Assembly (NCBI GenBank): GCA_009695265.1 | Contig: SIBE01000010.1 | Location: forward strand, 1 to 37,236 | Source: Pedosphaera sp. | Lineage (GTDB): Bacteria > Verrucomicrobiota > Verrucomicrobiia > Limisphaerales > SIBE01 | Direction of reading: 5' to 3' | DNA length: 37,236 nt | Part shown: positions 15,206-23,832 of the stretch, in pieces | How the letters are laid out: each line of letters opens with the position of its first letter | How positions within the stretch are numbered: position 1 is the first letter of the stretch | The notes under the pieces: generated by a model | What the model was told of the DNA's origin: nothing | Database searches by the model: none | The model's input: only the letters and a program-made list of their open reading frames with translations | Program-made: the position numbers and the translations under genes

Positions 15206-17770
15206 TCACTCCTTGGTAAGGGCTTCATCCAAATTCAGGATCGCGGAGCAAAGTCCGGCGAAGGCGGCATGCTCGATCGCATCCAGCTTTTCGCTGCGCT
15301 CGGATTGGCCGATGCTGAGAAATTTCTTAGCGGCTTCCGGATCGCGGGCGAATTCGCGTTTCAGCCGTTCCAGGCTTGCACGGAGAACCTGGCTCTCTGA
15401 GGAAGTTGGTGTTCGGGCTAACACGAGTCGAAATGCAAGATCGATGCGCGCGTCGCTGGCCGGCCGCGCAGTTACCAAGACCTTTTCTGCCAGGGCGCGG
15501 GCGGCTTCCACATAGCTGATGTCGTTGAGCGTGGTGAGCGCGTGCAGCGGAGTATTCGTGCGGGGTTGCTTGACTGTGCAGACCTGCCGGGAGGCATTGT
15601 CGAAGAACATGGTCGGCGCGATGATTCGCCGCCAAAACGTGTAGAGACTCCTGCGATAAAGACCCTCGCCTTTGTCTTGCTGATATTTCTTGTTCCCAAA
15701 CGTAGCATCCTCCCAAACGCCCGCGGGCTGATAGGACTTCACGGGCGGACCACCCACCTTAGCGACTAGCAAGCCGCTCGCGGCGAGCGCTTGATCGCGA
15801 ATCATCCAAGAGGGCATCCGAAAACGCGAACCGCGGGCGAGCAGCCGGTTCTCGGGATCGTGCTCTAAAACCGCGGATGACACTTTCGAAGTTTGACGGT
15901 ACGTTGCGCTTGTCACGATCCAACGGCAAAGCTGCTTCACATCCCAGCCGGAGCGGATGAACTCCGAAGCCAGCCAATCGAGCAGTTCGGGATGAACCGG
16001 CGATTCACCTTGCACACCGAAGTCCTCCGGCGTCTTGACCAGTCCGACACCAAAAAACTGCTGCCAGAAGCGATTGACCGTGACCCGCGCGGTGAGCGGA
16101 TTCTCTGCCGACACGAGCCATTGAGCGAGGGCGAGGCGATTCGTCATCCCCTGAGCCGCCAACCCAGGCAGCTTGGCCGGGATCGCTGGATTCACTTCCT
16201 CGCCCGGTTTGTCGTAGATTCCTTTTTCGAGCATGAACGTTTTGCGCGGCTTAGGCATGTCCTCCATGACCATGACCCGAACGATGGAACGGGTCAGGCG
16301 GTCCCGCTGATCAAGCACCTCGCGGAGTTTCTTGACGTGCGTCACGTAGTCACGGGCCGACTTTTCGAATTCCTTTTCAAGCTCTGCCAATTGGCCGCGA
16401 TTCCGTTTGGCGGCTGCCGTTTTGACAATGTTCTTGATTGCGTCGGATACGATGGCGGGTTTATCCAGTTCGGGAGATGGTTTGTCGAGCAAGCGCGGAA
16501 GGAATGTCATCTCGAAGTCGTCTAATTCCTGGGCGGCCGTTTTGATGTCCGACGCAGTTTTCGCCAGCGTAGTCTTCTGGTCACTGCTGGGAAGCTCGAT
16601 ATTCGGCTTGGATTGCGGATCGCCTCCGCCGCCGTCCACTGCTGTCTGATTGAAATATGCAGTCAAGCTGTAGTAATCACGGCGAGTGAGGGGATCGAAT
16701 TTGTGGTCATGACAGCGGCAGCAGTTAAGTGTGAGACCGAGCCACACTGTGCCCATCGTCTCCGTCATGTCCATTACGTAGTCCACTCGATTCTCCTCGG
16801 GAATACGGCCACCTTCGCCGTTGATCGCGTGGTTGCGGCAAAAGCCCGTGGCCAGCCTCTGCTCGAAGGTGGGGTCTGGAAGCAGATCTCCAGCGAGCTG
16901 CCAGATGGTGAAACGATCATACGGAAGATTGCGATTAAACGCCTGCACAATCCAGTCCCGCCAAGGCCACATGGTGCGCTCGCCGTCGCCTTGATACCCG
17001 TTCGAATCTGCGTAGCGAGCTGCGTCGAGCCAGTCCCAAGCCATGCGTTCTCCAAACGCGGGTGAATCGATCAGCCGATCGACGATTTTCTCGTAACTGT
17101 TGGGCGATACATCGGCGAGAAATGCGGTTACTTCCTCCGGCGTCGGCGGCAGCCCGGTTAGATCAAGCGTGGCTCGTCGAATGAGCGTTTCTCGAGGGGC
17201 TTCCGGAGACGGCGTCAGTGTTTCTTTTTCAAGCCGGGCGAAGATGAAGCTGTCAATGGAGTTAACGACCCGGTCGTTCAGCGTTCGTGTGATCGGGGCT
17301 TCCGGGCGGCTCAACTTGCTAAATGCCCAGTGCTCGCCCCAGTTGGCCCCCTGGTCAATCCATCGCTGGATCAACTCGATCTGCCTCGCGGCCAGAACGC
17401 GCTTCGACTTCGGCGGCGGCATCACTTCGTCGGGATCGCGGCTGGAGATGCGTTTGTAAACTTCGCTCTGTGGGCTGTTTCTCGGCACGAAGGGAGCCAC
17501 GTCTTCCTTTATATGAAACGCGCCTTCTTTGGTATCAAGCCGCAGCTTAGCTTTGCGAGCCTTCTCGTCAGGGCCATGGCATTGGAAGCAATTGTCTGAA
17601 AGGATCGGAAGAATCTCCCGACTGAAGTCAACGAGCTTCTCCGCTGAAAAGGATGAGGCCGACTGGAGCACGCCAAAGAGCGCAAACGTAACGGTCCTCC
17701 GCCAAAATTCAGTCGCAGTTCTTGTCCGAAGTTGCTGATGCGGTTGCGAACACATATCAGTCGGCATCAT
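15206..17770 (-). CDS. Planctomycete-type cytochrome c / DUF1549 / DUF1553 protein
   Basis: An 854-residue protein with a signal-anchor region (about residues 24-43), then a single c-type heme site CFQCH (61-65, ligand His65) in a PSCyt1 domain. DUF1549 follows (about 150-360: [23 protein letters not shown]-type segment, [18 protein letters not shown] with a further Cys-rich CCRCHDHK element), and DUF1553 takes the C-terminal third ([38 protein letters not shown]). Such proteins are PVC hallmarks and are assumed to carry out periplasmic electron transfer or substrate binding; no activity has been proved that I know of. It is the first gene of the long minus-strand array, with a 224-base gap upstream in which the promoter must lie; I see no convincing boxes there. 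Confidence 0.95.
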   Translation of the reverse strand: MMPTDMCSQPHQQLRTRTATEFWRRTVTFALFGVLQSASSFSAEKLVDFSREILPILSDNCFQCHGPDEKARKAKLRLDTKEGAFHIKEDVAPFVPRNSPQSEVYKRISSRDPDEVMPPPKSKRVLAARQIELIQRWIDQGANWGEHWAFSKLSRPEAPITRTLNDRVVNSIDSFIFARLEKETLTPSPEAPRETLIRRATLDLTGLPPTPEEVTAFLADVSPNSYEKIVDRLIDSPAFGERMAWDWLDAARYADSNGYQGDGERTMWPWRDWIVQAFNRNLPYDRFTIWQLAGDLLPDPTFEQRLATGFCRNHAINGEGGRIPEENRVDYVMDMTETMGTVWLGLTLNCCRCHDHKFDPLTRRDYYSLTAYFNQTAVDGGGGDPQSKPNIELPSSDQKTTLAKTASDIKTAAQELDDFEMTFLPRLLDKPSPELDKPAIVSDAIKNIVKTAAAKRNRGQLAELEKEFEKSARDYVTHVKKLREVLDQRDRLTRSIVRVMVMEDMPKPRKTFMLEKGIYDKPGEEVNPAIPAKLPGLAAQGMTNRLALAQWLVSAENPLTARVTVNRFWQQFFGVGLVKTPEDFGVQGESPVHPELLDWLASEFIRSGWDVKQLCRWIVTSATYRQTSKVSSAVLEHDPENRLLARGSRFRMPSWMIRDQALAASGLLVAKVGGPPVKSYQPAGVWEDATFGNKKYQQDKGEGLYRRSLYTFWRRIIAPTMFFDNASRQVCTVKQPRTNTPLHALTTLNDISYVEAARALAEKVLVTARPASDARIDLAFRLVLARTPTSSESQVLRASLERLKREFARDPEAAKKFLSIGQSERSEKLDAIEHAAFAGLCSAILNLDEALTKE

Positions 17771-17994
17771 CTTCTAAAGTGATCGATTCATCAATCGAAA
17801 GCTCGCTATGCCAGCCACGCACGCCCGACACTCCTTCAGTTTGGGAGTGGGTTGCACCTTGTCTCGCGTTCGCAGGAAGCTCCGTGGCACAAGAGCCCAA
17901 ATACCGCCTCAAAGGGCCGACAACGCTGGCTGCGACACCCACTCGATGCTCTTCAGCGTCGCGCGAAGTCTAGGTTCAAAAAAACGTCCGCAAG

Positions 17995-19224
17995 TCAGAA
18001 CTCGATGAAGATGCATTTCAAATACTCGGCTTCCTTAAACGTGGAGGGGTGATCTGGTGGATGGTGGGTCGTCCGGAGTTCAACGTGCTTGCGCTCTGAT
18101 CGCTGAGCTCCACTGCGGACGATCTGGAAGAACTCCACCGCCGTAACACGAGCGGAACAGGAAGCTGCTACCAGGATACCGCGAGGCCGCAGGAGGCGAA
18201 TCCCATTACAGACCAATTTCTCGTAAGCTTGCAAGGCGCCAGTCCGTTCGGAATCGCGTTTGGCCAACGAGGGCGGATCGAGAATGATCAAGTCGAAGAG
18301 ACGGGACGTGCTGGTTTGAAGCCATTCGAACGCGTCGGCTTTTTCAGTCTGATGTCGGCAATTCCCAACGGCGGTGTCGAGTTGGTTTAGTCTGAAATTT
18401 CTTTGCGCGGCCGCCAGGGCGTGGGAGCTAATATCCAGGTCATGGACGGAGCGGGCTCCGCCGCGCGCGGCATAAAGCGAGAAGGCTCCGGAAAAGCTGA
18501 ATACATTCAATACATCTCGGCCTCGGGCGAGGGATTCGACGAGCCGCCGATTTTCTCGTTGGTCGAGGAAAAAGCCGGTCTTTTGGCCGCGCAAGACATC
18601 CGCTTCAATTTTGAGCCCGGATTCTTCAAAGACTACCGGGGCGCTCAGCGGAGCTCCGGAGATGACTTGCCCATCCATCCGGCAAAACCGCTGTCGAGCC
18701 AGCTCTTGAATATTCCGGCTCAACCGCAAGACAATCCGTTCGATTCTCATCTGGTTATCAATGAGGGTGAGGATTTCTTCCAGGCGCGGCAGCCACGCCG
18801 CGCTGTAGAGTTTTAAGACCAAGGTTGCGGCATAGCGATCCAGCACAAGCCCAGGCCAGCCGTCGCTTTCGCCATTGATCCAACGATAGCCAGTGGTCAA
18901 TGGGTCGAACAGGCCATGGCGTCGTTCAACGGTTTGCTTCAGCCTTCGTTCCCACCAGTTCCGATCAATGGTCTCGGGTTTGCCGGCATGTAGAACTCGC
19001 ACTCGGATCGGCGATTCGGGATCGAAAAGACCTATCGCGAGAAACCGATCTTTTCGATCAAAGACGACGGCGAGCTCACCGAGTTGTCCTTCTCGATTCT
19101 GGTCGCGAATCTTGTCGCTAAAGAGCCAAGGGTGACCGGAGCGAAGAATCGTTTCGGCTGTAGCCGCGACGCGCAATCGGAGGCGATTGCCGGGTGTTGA
19201 GGAATTCAGATCGATGGCGGACAT
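17995..19224 (-). CDS. RlmI-like class I rRNA large-subunit methyltransferase
   Basis: A 409-residue SAM-dependent methyltransferase of the RlmI/RlmK (YccW) type, expected to make m5C in 23S rRNA. An N-terminal PUA-like region carries [12 protein letters not shown] (29-40). [14 protein letters not shown] (118-131) is the family's central signature. Motif I is [18 protein letters not shown] (240-257), motif IV DPPS (316-319), and Cys356 in AASCSA is the likely catalytic cysteine. Length fits the family. It is monocistronic, separated from the sulfatase array by 224 bases, and looks like a housekeeping gene rather than part of the array. Confidence 0.93.
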   Translation of the reverse strand: MSAIDLNSSTPGNRLRLRVAATAETILRSGHPWLFSDKIRDQNREGQLGELAVVFDRKDRFLAIGLFDPESPIRVRVLHAGKPETIDRNWWERRLKQTVERRHGLFDPLTTGYRWINGESDGWPGLVLDRYAATLVLKLYSAAWLPRLEEILTLIDNQMRIERIVLRLSRNIQELARQRFCRMDGQVISGAPLSAPVVFEESGLKIEADVLRGQKTGFFLDQRENRRLVESLARGRDVLNVFSFSGAFSLYAARGGARSVHDLDISSHALAAAQRNFRLNQLDTAVGNCRHQTEKADAFEWLQTSTSRLFDLIILDPPSLAKRDSERTGALQAYEKLVCNGIRLLRPRGILVAASCSARVTAVEFFQIVRSGAQRSERKHVELRTTHHPPDHPSTFKEAEYLKCIFIEF

Positions 19225-19564
19225 GCCGGGCGGGCTTCTGTTTGGCGGGAACTATTTCTGTCCCGAGATCCATTTATTGGTCACGTTCATGGCAATTCAG
19301 GTTAACAGAACGTTCGAGGAAGACCATCTCGTTACGCTGCCCCGTCCCGGCCGTTGCGCGTGACCACCGGGACGACCATCTCGCGACATGACTTCGTCTG
19401 GACTGCGGGGTGGGGGGAGCTTAAGCCCCGTTGACAGAGAAACAGCTTTGCAATAACCAGATGCGTCGAATCATCGGGTCGTGCTCAAAACATCGTCTTG
19501 AGCAACCTCAATCTCAAATAGGAATGTCAGGTAAACTCAATGTTCGACTTCGGAGATCCAACTT
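19225..19564. other. Intergenic region with inverted repeat and possible promoter
   Basis: A 340-base region between divergent genes. An 8-base perfect inverted repeat (cgtcccgg 19343-19350, ccgggacg 19367-19374) sits between two copies of gaccatctcg (19322-19331 and 19374-19383), so it resembles a REP-like unit. A perfect -35 box TTGACA at 19431-19436 is followed 17 nt later by a poor -10 (taacca). The Shine-Dalgarno GGAG of the next gene is at 19552-19555. No coding sequence is visible. Confidence 0.4.
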
Positions 19565-19780
19565 ATGAAAACAAAATGTTTCAAACCCGCTGGCTGGTTT
19601 TACGTTCCAGTTTCTGCACTCGGAATCACCGTGACCTGTTTGGCTTTTCTTTTTTGCGCGCAAGTTTTCCTGGCGGTGGATCGCCGTTCGCATTCAGTGA
19701 GCGACACACTGTATGGCATTTATCCATTTTTCGTTTGCACGTTTCTTGTGTGGGATTGGATCGCAAGGAAAACGAGATAG
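19565..19780 (+). CDS. Small two-helix membrane protein, hypothetical
   Basis: A 71-residue protein with two predicted membrane helices (about residues 12-37 and 49-65) joined by a short polar loop AVDRRSHSVSD. The sequence ends IARKTR, so both termini are probably cytoplasmic. GGAG lies 9 nt before the ATG. It resembles small conserved proteins I associate with Verrucomicrobiota, with unknown function. It precedes the secreted protein at 19929 by 148 nt on the same strand, so the two may share a transcript ending at the terminator at 20375. Confidence 0.7.
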   Translation: MKTKCFKPAGWFYVPVSALGITVTCLAFLFCAQVFLAVDRRSHSVSDTLYGIYPFFVCTFLVWDWIARKTR

Positions 19781-19928
19781 ACAAACGCGGTGTTTGGGCG
19801 GCGTGAACTCCAGGGTGCAGCATGGAGACGCGCGCGCGCCCATGAAAAAAATAAAAAAAGCCCTTGCGCGTTCTAACCTAACTGCTACAAATCGATCTCG
19901 TTCGGGGAAACTTAACCAAGGAGATGCA

Positions 19929-20348
19929 ATGCAAAAGTCAATCAGTTATCTACTCGCCATCAGTCTGCTCACAGCCATAGGACTCATAGTTCCGGTTGGC
20001 TCTCGTGCCGCGGAAAAGAAGGCTCCTATCGAAGGTGCTGAAAAGGAGAAACCATCGAGCAAAACTCCTTTTCATGGGAAGCTCAATGCTGTGGACAAGT
20101 CCGCTATGACCATCACCCTCGATGGAAAAGAGAGGAAGCGCACGATCCTAGTCACATCGCAAACCCGTATCGCCAAGGCTGGCAAACCGGCCACCTTGGA
20201 AGATGCGCTCGTGGGTGATGAGATTGGAGGTCAGTTGGTAAAAAATGGAGATGGCAAAGAAGAAGCAGTCTCCCTGCGGTTGGGGCCTAAACCTGAGGAG
20301 AAGCCAGCCGACAAAAAAGAAAAGACCGCAAAGAGTGCAGCGAAGTAA
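19929..20348 (+). CDS. Secreted lysine-rich protein, hypothetical
   Basis: A 139-residue protein with a signal peptide (MQKSISYLLAISLLTAIGLI, cleavage after SRA). The mature part holds a small beta-barrel-like region (FHGKLNAVDKSAMTITLDGK, TILVTSQTRIAK, ALVGDEIGGQLVKN), reminiscent of DUF5666-type or OB-like domains, and a charged tail rich in Lys, Pro and Ala. The start is fixed by AAGGAG 7 nt upstream; the open frame reaches back to 19713 but that part has no coding character. A strong terminator follows 27 nt after the stop. Function unknown; the basic tail suggests binding to an anionic surface or nucleic acid. Confidence 0.82.
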   Translation: MQKSISYLLAISLLTAIGLIVPVGSRAAEKKAPIEGAEKEKPSSKTPFHGKLNAVDKSAMTITLDGKERKRTILVTSQTRIAKAGKPATLEDALVGDEIGGQLVKNGDGKEEAVSLRLGPKPEEKPADKKEKTAKSAAK

Positions 20349-20374
20349 AACGCTCTAATTCTCCGCAAGATCGA

Positions 20375-20410
20375 GAGCAGGTCGGTTCCGACCTGCTCTT
20401 TTTCTTTTTT
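20375..20410 (+). terminator. Rho-independent terminator
   Basis: The perfect 11-base stem gagcaggtcgg (20375-20385) / ccgacctgctc (20388-20398) is followed by a T-rich run to 20410. It ends the plus-strand unit 19565-20348 and abuts the 3' end of the convergent kinase gene. Confidence 0.9.
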
Positions 20411-21569
20411 ACCGGTGCCACCAGCTCTTGGCGCTCGCAGTCCGAGGGGCTGCAGGGGTCGCCCGTGTTTGGGTTCGAAAATGGTGCACGAGGAATTGGC
20501 TTCGCGCCGCAGTCAACGCCATGATGAATTCATCGTAACTCTGGAAGCGCTCGGCCGGCTTTTTCGCCATGGCACGATTGAGCGCATCGCTTGTTGGCTG
20601 CGACAATTCCGGAACCACCTGGTTGGGTGGTGTCAACGGGGTATGGATGTGGGCCGCGATCACCTCATCAATGCTGGGAGCTTCGAACGGAACATGCCCT
20701 GTCAACGCGTGGTAAAGTGTTCCGGCCAAGCTGTACATGTCCGATAGAAAATCTTCGCGTTCGCGTTTGATCTTTTCGGGAGCGATATAGTAAGGAGTTC
20801 CCCAGACTGCTTCTTCCTCGGTGTCTGCATCGATGCTGCGGGCCAACCCGAAATCGACTAGTTTAGGCTCTCCATCCGCGTTGAAGAGGATATTACCCGG
20901 CTTGATATCGCGGTGGAGGAGATTGTGTTTCAGCGCCGTATCCAGAGCTGAAGCCATCTTGATTCCGGTATCCAAAACATCCAGCTCTGGCACGCGTTTT
21001 TCCTTTTCGATGCGGCTGTCCAGGCTTCCGCAATCGGCGAGCTCCATCACCAGATAAAGTTGTCCATCGCACTCATCGAACGTGTAGATGTGAATGATGT
21101 TGGTATGATTTAAGGCCGCGCACGCGCGTGCTTCGCGATAGAAGCTGCCCAACGCTTGCGGCTCATCAGCCATCTCTCGTTTCATCAACTTAACCGCCAC
21201 CTCCCGTTCCAGCGTCGTGTCGAAAGCTCGATAGACTGTTCCCATTCCGCCGGAAGCGATCACGGATAACAACTCGAATTGCCTCAGCCTCAGCGGCATC
21301 ATGAGAGGCTTCCCGCATTTCGTGCAAGGAACGGCGGCCAATGGCAGAAGGTCTCCGGGAATGAATACTTTGGCACCACAGCCTCCGCATGTCACCATCT
21401 TCAACGGTTTGCGCTCTTCGATTGATGCAGCCATCACACAGTAGGAATAACAGTTACCACCGCCGCGACAAGTTTGGATATGATCCAAACTCAATTTCCA
21501 GCAAAGTTCATTCCATTTTTGTGAGTTCATCAGGATAAACTTCACTGGCAAATTGCTTTTGACAAACAT
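20409..21569 (-). CDS. Ser/Thr protein kinase with N-terminal zinc ribbon
   Basis: A 386-residue Hanks-type kinase. CGGC...CTKC (Cys61, 64, 82, 85) forms a zinc ribbon directly before the kinase domain. The glycine loop is IASGGMGTVYRA (104-115), the ATP lysine K127 in VAVKL, the catalytic loop HRDIKPGN (219-226), DFG at 239-241, and YYIAPEK the APE motif. No membrane helix or extracellular sensor domain follows, so it should be cytosolic. The start at 21569 has AGGAAG just 2 nt before ATG; ATGs at 21530 and 21434 are alternatives, and the region before residue 48 has its own Cys cluster (C34, C40, C44). No substrate or partner phosphatase is nearby. Confidence 0.92.
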   Translation of the reverse strand: MFVKSNLPVKFILMNSQKWNELCWKLSLDHIQTCRGGGNCYSYCVMAASIEERKPLKMVTCGGCGAKVFIPGDLLPLAAVPCTKCGKPLMMPLRLRQFELLSVIASGGMGTVYRAFDTTLEREVAVKLMKREMADEPQALGSFYREARACAALNHTNIIHIYTFDECDGQLYLVMELADCGSLDSRIEKEKRVPELDVLDTGIKMASALDTALKHNLLHRDIKPGNILFNADGEPKLVDFGLARSIDADTEEEAVWGTPYYIAPEKIKREREDFLSDMYSLAGTLYHALTGHVPFEAPSIDEVIAAHIHTPLTPPNQVVPELSQPTSDALNRAMAKKPAERFQSYDEFIMALTAARSQFLVHHFRTQTRATPAAPRTASAKSWWHR

Positions 21570-21601
21570 CGCTTCCTGGTGTCTTGTATCCTCCGTTAAG
21601 T

Positions 21602-21715
21602 ATGAAGTCCATGTATCAAGCTAACATTGGCCTGTGCCGCAAGTGCGCCCTGAGCTCCGTCGCCCTATGGCATCGCAGCTCCGGTAGCCCCGGCAACGTG
21701 GAGGAGTCTTTCTAG
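21602..21715 (+). CDS. Possible 37-aa leader peptide
   Basis: ATG at 21602 to TAG at 21713-21715 encodes a 37-residue peptide with a CRKC motif, within the structured leader. It has no clear ribosome site. It may be a leader peptide or chance coding across a structured RNA; the RNA reading is preferred. Confidence 0.2.
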   Translation: MKSMYQANIGLCRKCALSSVALWHRSSGSPGNVEESF

Positions 21716-21736
21716 ACCTTAACAAAAGATTTCGCG

Positions 21737-21774
21737 ACCCACGATTGCCAGTCAATCGTGGGTTTTTTGTTTTT
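21737..21774 (+). terminator. Rho-independent terminator ahead of the 115-aa gene
   Basis: The 10-base perfect stem acccacgatt (21737-21746) / aatcgtgggt (21754-21763) with a 7-base loop is followed by ttttttgttttt. It stands 26 nt upstream of the next start codon, not after a recognised gene, so it either ends a small RNA or attenuates the downstream gene. Confidence 0.85.
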
Positions 21775-21800
21775 AACCAACTTTTTTTAAATCCGATAAA

Positions 21801-22148
21801 ATGAAAACTGACGGCTATCATAGCGTTCCAACGCAGTTTGGACCCGATATCGAATTCGAGGTGACGCCTATTCCGCACGCTCAGGTTCGGAACATGCTGA
21901 GCTTGCGATTTCAAGAACTTCAGCGGCGCTTGGTCCAGCAAATCTTGCAAGACATCGGAAATCCGACTCTCCGTAGCCACCTCCAGCAGGCGGCCAACGA
22001 AGCGGCTGCGCTGGCTTGGACTACCGCTTATCCGCTCTTGGTCATGCCAACCCTGCTGGAGGAGAAAGCCCACGCCGCCCGTTACCGAACCGAACGGCAG
22101 AATCGAATCGAGATGCAGAGTCAGGAAATCGTCGAGACGATGATGTAG
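21801..22148 (+). CDS. Hypothetical alpha-helical protein
   Basis: A 115-residue protein, mostly helical and charged (ELQRRLVQQILQDIG, LRSHLQQAANEAAALAW, LLEEKAHAARYRTERQNRIE), with no signal peptide and no family I recognise. There is no Shine-Dalgarno sequence before the ATG (AT-rich leader). The plus-strand frame is chosen over an overlapping minus-strand frame because its composition is protein-like and it follows a terminator-type leader. The preceding RNA elements suggest it is regulated by attenuation. Confidence 0.6.
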   Translation: MKTDGYHSVPTQFGPDIEFEVTPIPHAQVRNMLSLRFQELQRRLVQQILQDIGNPTLRSHLQQAANEAAALAWTTAYPLLVMPTLLEEKAHAARYRTERQNRIEMQSQEIVETMM

Positions 22149-22448
22149 CGACGAAGCACCTATTCCGACTTCCAAGCTCACGCTCCAAGACGGTTTGGGG
22201 CAGGCGAACGCGTTGACTCAAGTTGAAAGGCCATGGGAATGGTGGTGGATGAACTAGAGCCAAGAACTAATAGAGATGGTCGGCCGAACTTGAGGCGCTC
22301 TATCCTGGACTCTTCACACGCGGTCGCAGGACTCCCTTCCGCCGAACGGACTGTGGCCTAGGCCAAAATCAGGATTGCTGCCGGGCTTGTCACAATTCTT
22401 GACGATATCGTACAAAACCTCAACACTCCGGAACACTTTCCTAAGACT
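22149..22448. other. Intergenic region, no gene seen
   Basis: 300 bases between two plus-strand genes. A 12-base palindrome tggcctaggcca lies at 22354-22365 and a TTGACG -35-like box at 22399-22404 without a good -10. Nothing else is apparent. Confidence 0.5.
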
Positions 22449-23753
22449 ATGCGCCAATTAAATATTCTCGCTGTTGCTGGCTTTGCTTTTTCCGTGTCGG
22501 TGCTTGCTCAAACTCTCGAACCAAAGCCTAACGATCCTTATTTTTCGAAGTTTCAACCCATCAAAGCACCGAAGCCCAGCGGTTTGATTTTGAAACCGGG
22601 GGACCGCCTCGCGATCTGTGGCGACTCCATCACGGAACAGAGAATGTACTCCCGAGTGATGGAGACTTACTTGACGGCTTGCGCACCAGAACTCGGCGTG
22701 ACGGTGCGCCATTACGGTTGGAGTGGTGAAGTGGCGCCTGGATTCCTTGCGCGAATGACGAACGACTGTCTCCGTTTTCATCCAACCATCGCGACGACCT
22801 GTTACGGAATGAATGATCATGGCTATCGACCGTACGAAGACTCGATCGGCGAGAAATATAGAGTAGCTTCCGCGGCTATCGTGCGTGCATTCAAGGCATC
22901 TGGCGCGCGCGTGATTCAGGGCTCGCCGGGTAGTATCGGGAAGATTCCTCCTTGGAGTAGGTTTACCAATTCCACGATGGAGCACCTTAACCTGAATCTT
23001 TGTGAGCTACGGAATATAGGCATTGCGATCGCCGACGCAGAGCATGTTGGGTTTGCAGATGTTTTTTGGCCAATGTTAACCTCCGACTTCTCAGCCCGCC
23101 AAAAGTATGGCAGCAGTTTTGCAGTTCCGGGCAAGGATGGTGTTCACCCAGGCTGGGCTGGCCAGGTCGTAATGGCTTATGCGTTCTTGAAATCCTTCGG
23201 GATGGATGGCCAGATCGGCACATTTACCGTGGACCTCGCACGTAATCAAGGCATCGCTTCCGAGGGGCATGAAATACTCAACTTCAAAGACGGCGAACTC
23301 CAAATTAAGAGTCGCCGTTATCCGTTTTGCGCTGCGGGTGGAGATCTTTCGAAGGACGACAACATACGCGCTGGAATGGCGCTCGTTCCATTTAATCAAG
23401 AGCTGAATCGTTTGATGCTCGTTGTGAAAAACGCGGGAGCCAAGGATTGCAAAGTCACTTGGGGTTCTCAGACCAAGATTTACTCGCCAGAGCAACTCTC
23501 CAAAGGAGTCAATCTGGCGGAAGATTTTCTCGTGAATCCATTTTCCAACGCGTTCGCAAACGTGGACGCAGCGGTAGCGGCGAAGCAGGCTTACGAAACG
23601 CGGCAAATTAAGGATCTATTTCATGGACCCGAGGGCAAGATAGACAGCGATTCGACTGGTGTATTAACCGAGAAAGTTCGTGGGCCATTGGCAGCGGCGA
23701 TTAAATCTGCATTCGTTCCGGTAACTCATTCGATAAAAATTGAGCCGCAATGA
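22449..23753 (+). CDS. Secreted SGNH/GDSL hydrolase
   Basis: A 434-residue protein with a signal peptide (residues 1-20). The SGNH blocks are complete: GDSITE with nucleophile Ser60 (58-63), the Gly of YGWSGE (Gly93), YGMND with Asn122, and DGVHPGW with Asp230 and His233. The C-terminal 180 residues form an extra domain without known motifs. These enzymes act as esterases or acetyl(xylan)-type deacylases; in this setting, removal of acetyl groups from a polysaccharide or glycan is plausible but not shown. It stands alone, convergent with the glycosyltransferase at 23833. Confidence 0.93.
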   Translation: MRQLNILAVAGFAFSVSVLAQTLEPKPNDPYFSKFQPIKAPKPSGLILKPGDRLAICGDSITEQRMYSRVMETYLTACAPELGVTVRHYGWSGEVAPGFLARMTNDCLRFHPTIATTCYGMNDHGYRPYEDSIGEKYRVASAAIVRAFKASGARVIQGSPGSIGKIPPWSRFTNSTMEHLNLNLCELRNIGIAIADAEHVGFADVFWPMLTSDFSARQKYGSSFAVPGKDGVHPGWAGQVVMAYAFLKSFGMDGQIGTFTVDLARNQGIASEGHEILNFKDGELQIKSRRYPFCAAGGDLSKDDNIRAGMALVPFNQELNRLMLVVKNAGAKDCKVTWGSQTKIYSPEQLSKGVNLAEDFLVNPFSNAFANVDAAVAAKQAYETRQIKDLFHGPEGKIDSDSTGVLTEKVRGPLAAAIKSAFVPVTHSIKIEPQ

Positions 23754-23832
23754 ACGCGGGGAGTCGGCCTCTCGCATTTCGCGCTGGCGAGTTTGGTCGA
23801 GCAACATCCACCGGATGAAAACCAACCTTGAA

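Larger units (their letters stand above)
21559..21774 (+). promoter_or_regulatory. Candidate structured leader RNA with switchable terminator
   Basis: A perfect -35 box TTGACA (21559-21564) overlaps the start of the divergent kinase gene; the best -10 is TTGTAT (21584-21589), with a long 19-nt spacing. The transcript would run through a stem-rich segment (gagct/agctc with gcc/ggc inside, 21653-21680; ccgg repeats at 21681-21692) to the terminator at 21737. Segment ggcaacgtgg (21692-21701) can pair with ccacg-a-ttgcc (21739-21749) with one bulged base, which would break the terminator stem. That is the layout of a riboswitch or attenuator controlling the gene at 21801. I cannot match it to a known riboswitch class. 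Confidence 0.4.

Noticed and set aside
13833-15515. Plus-strand open frame of 560 codons
   Set aside because: Antisense to the DUF1501 gene and the end of the DUF1549/1553 gene; no recognisable domain and no ribosome site.
17771-17994. Short frames on both strands between the methyltransferase and the cytochrome gene
   Set aside because: None has a ribosome site or protein-like composition; most likely the promoter region of the array, though I could not find clear boxes.
21621-22181. Minus-strand 186-codon frame
   Set aside because: It runs across the terminator and structured leader and is antisense to the more protein-like 115-aa gene.
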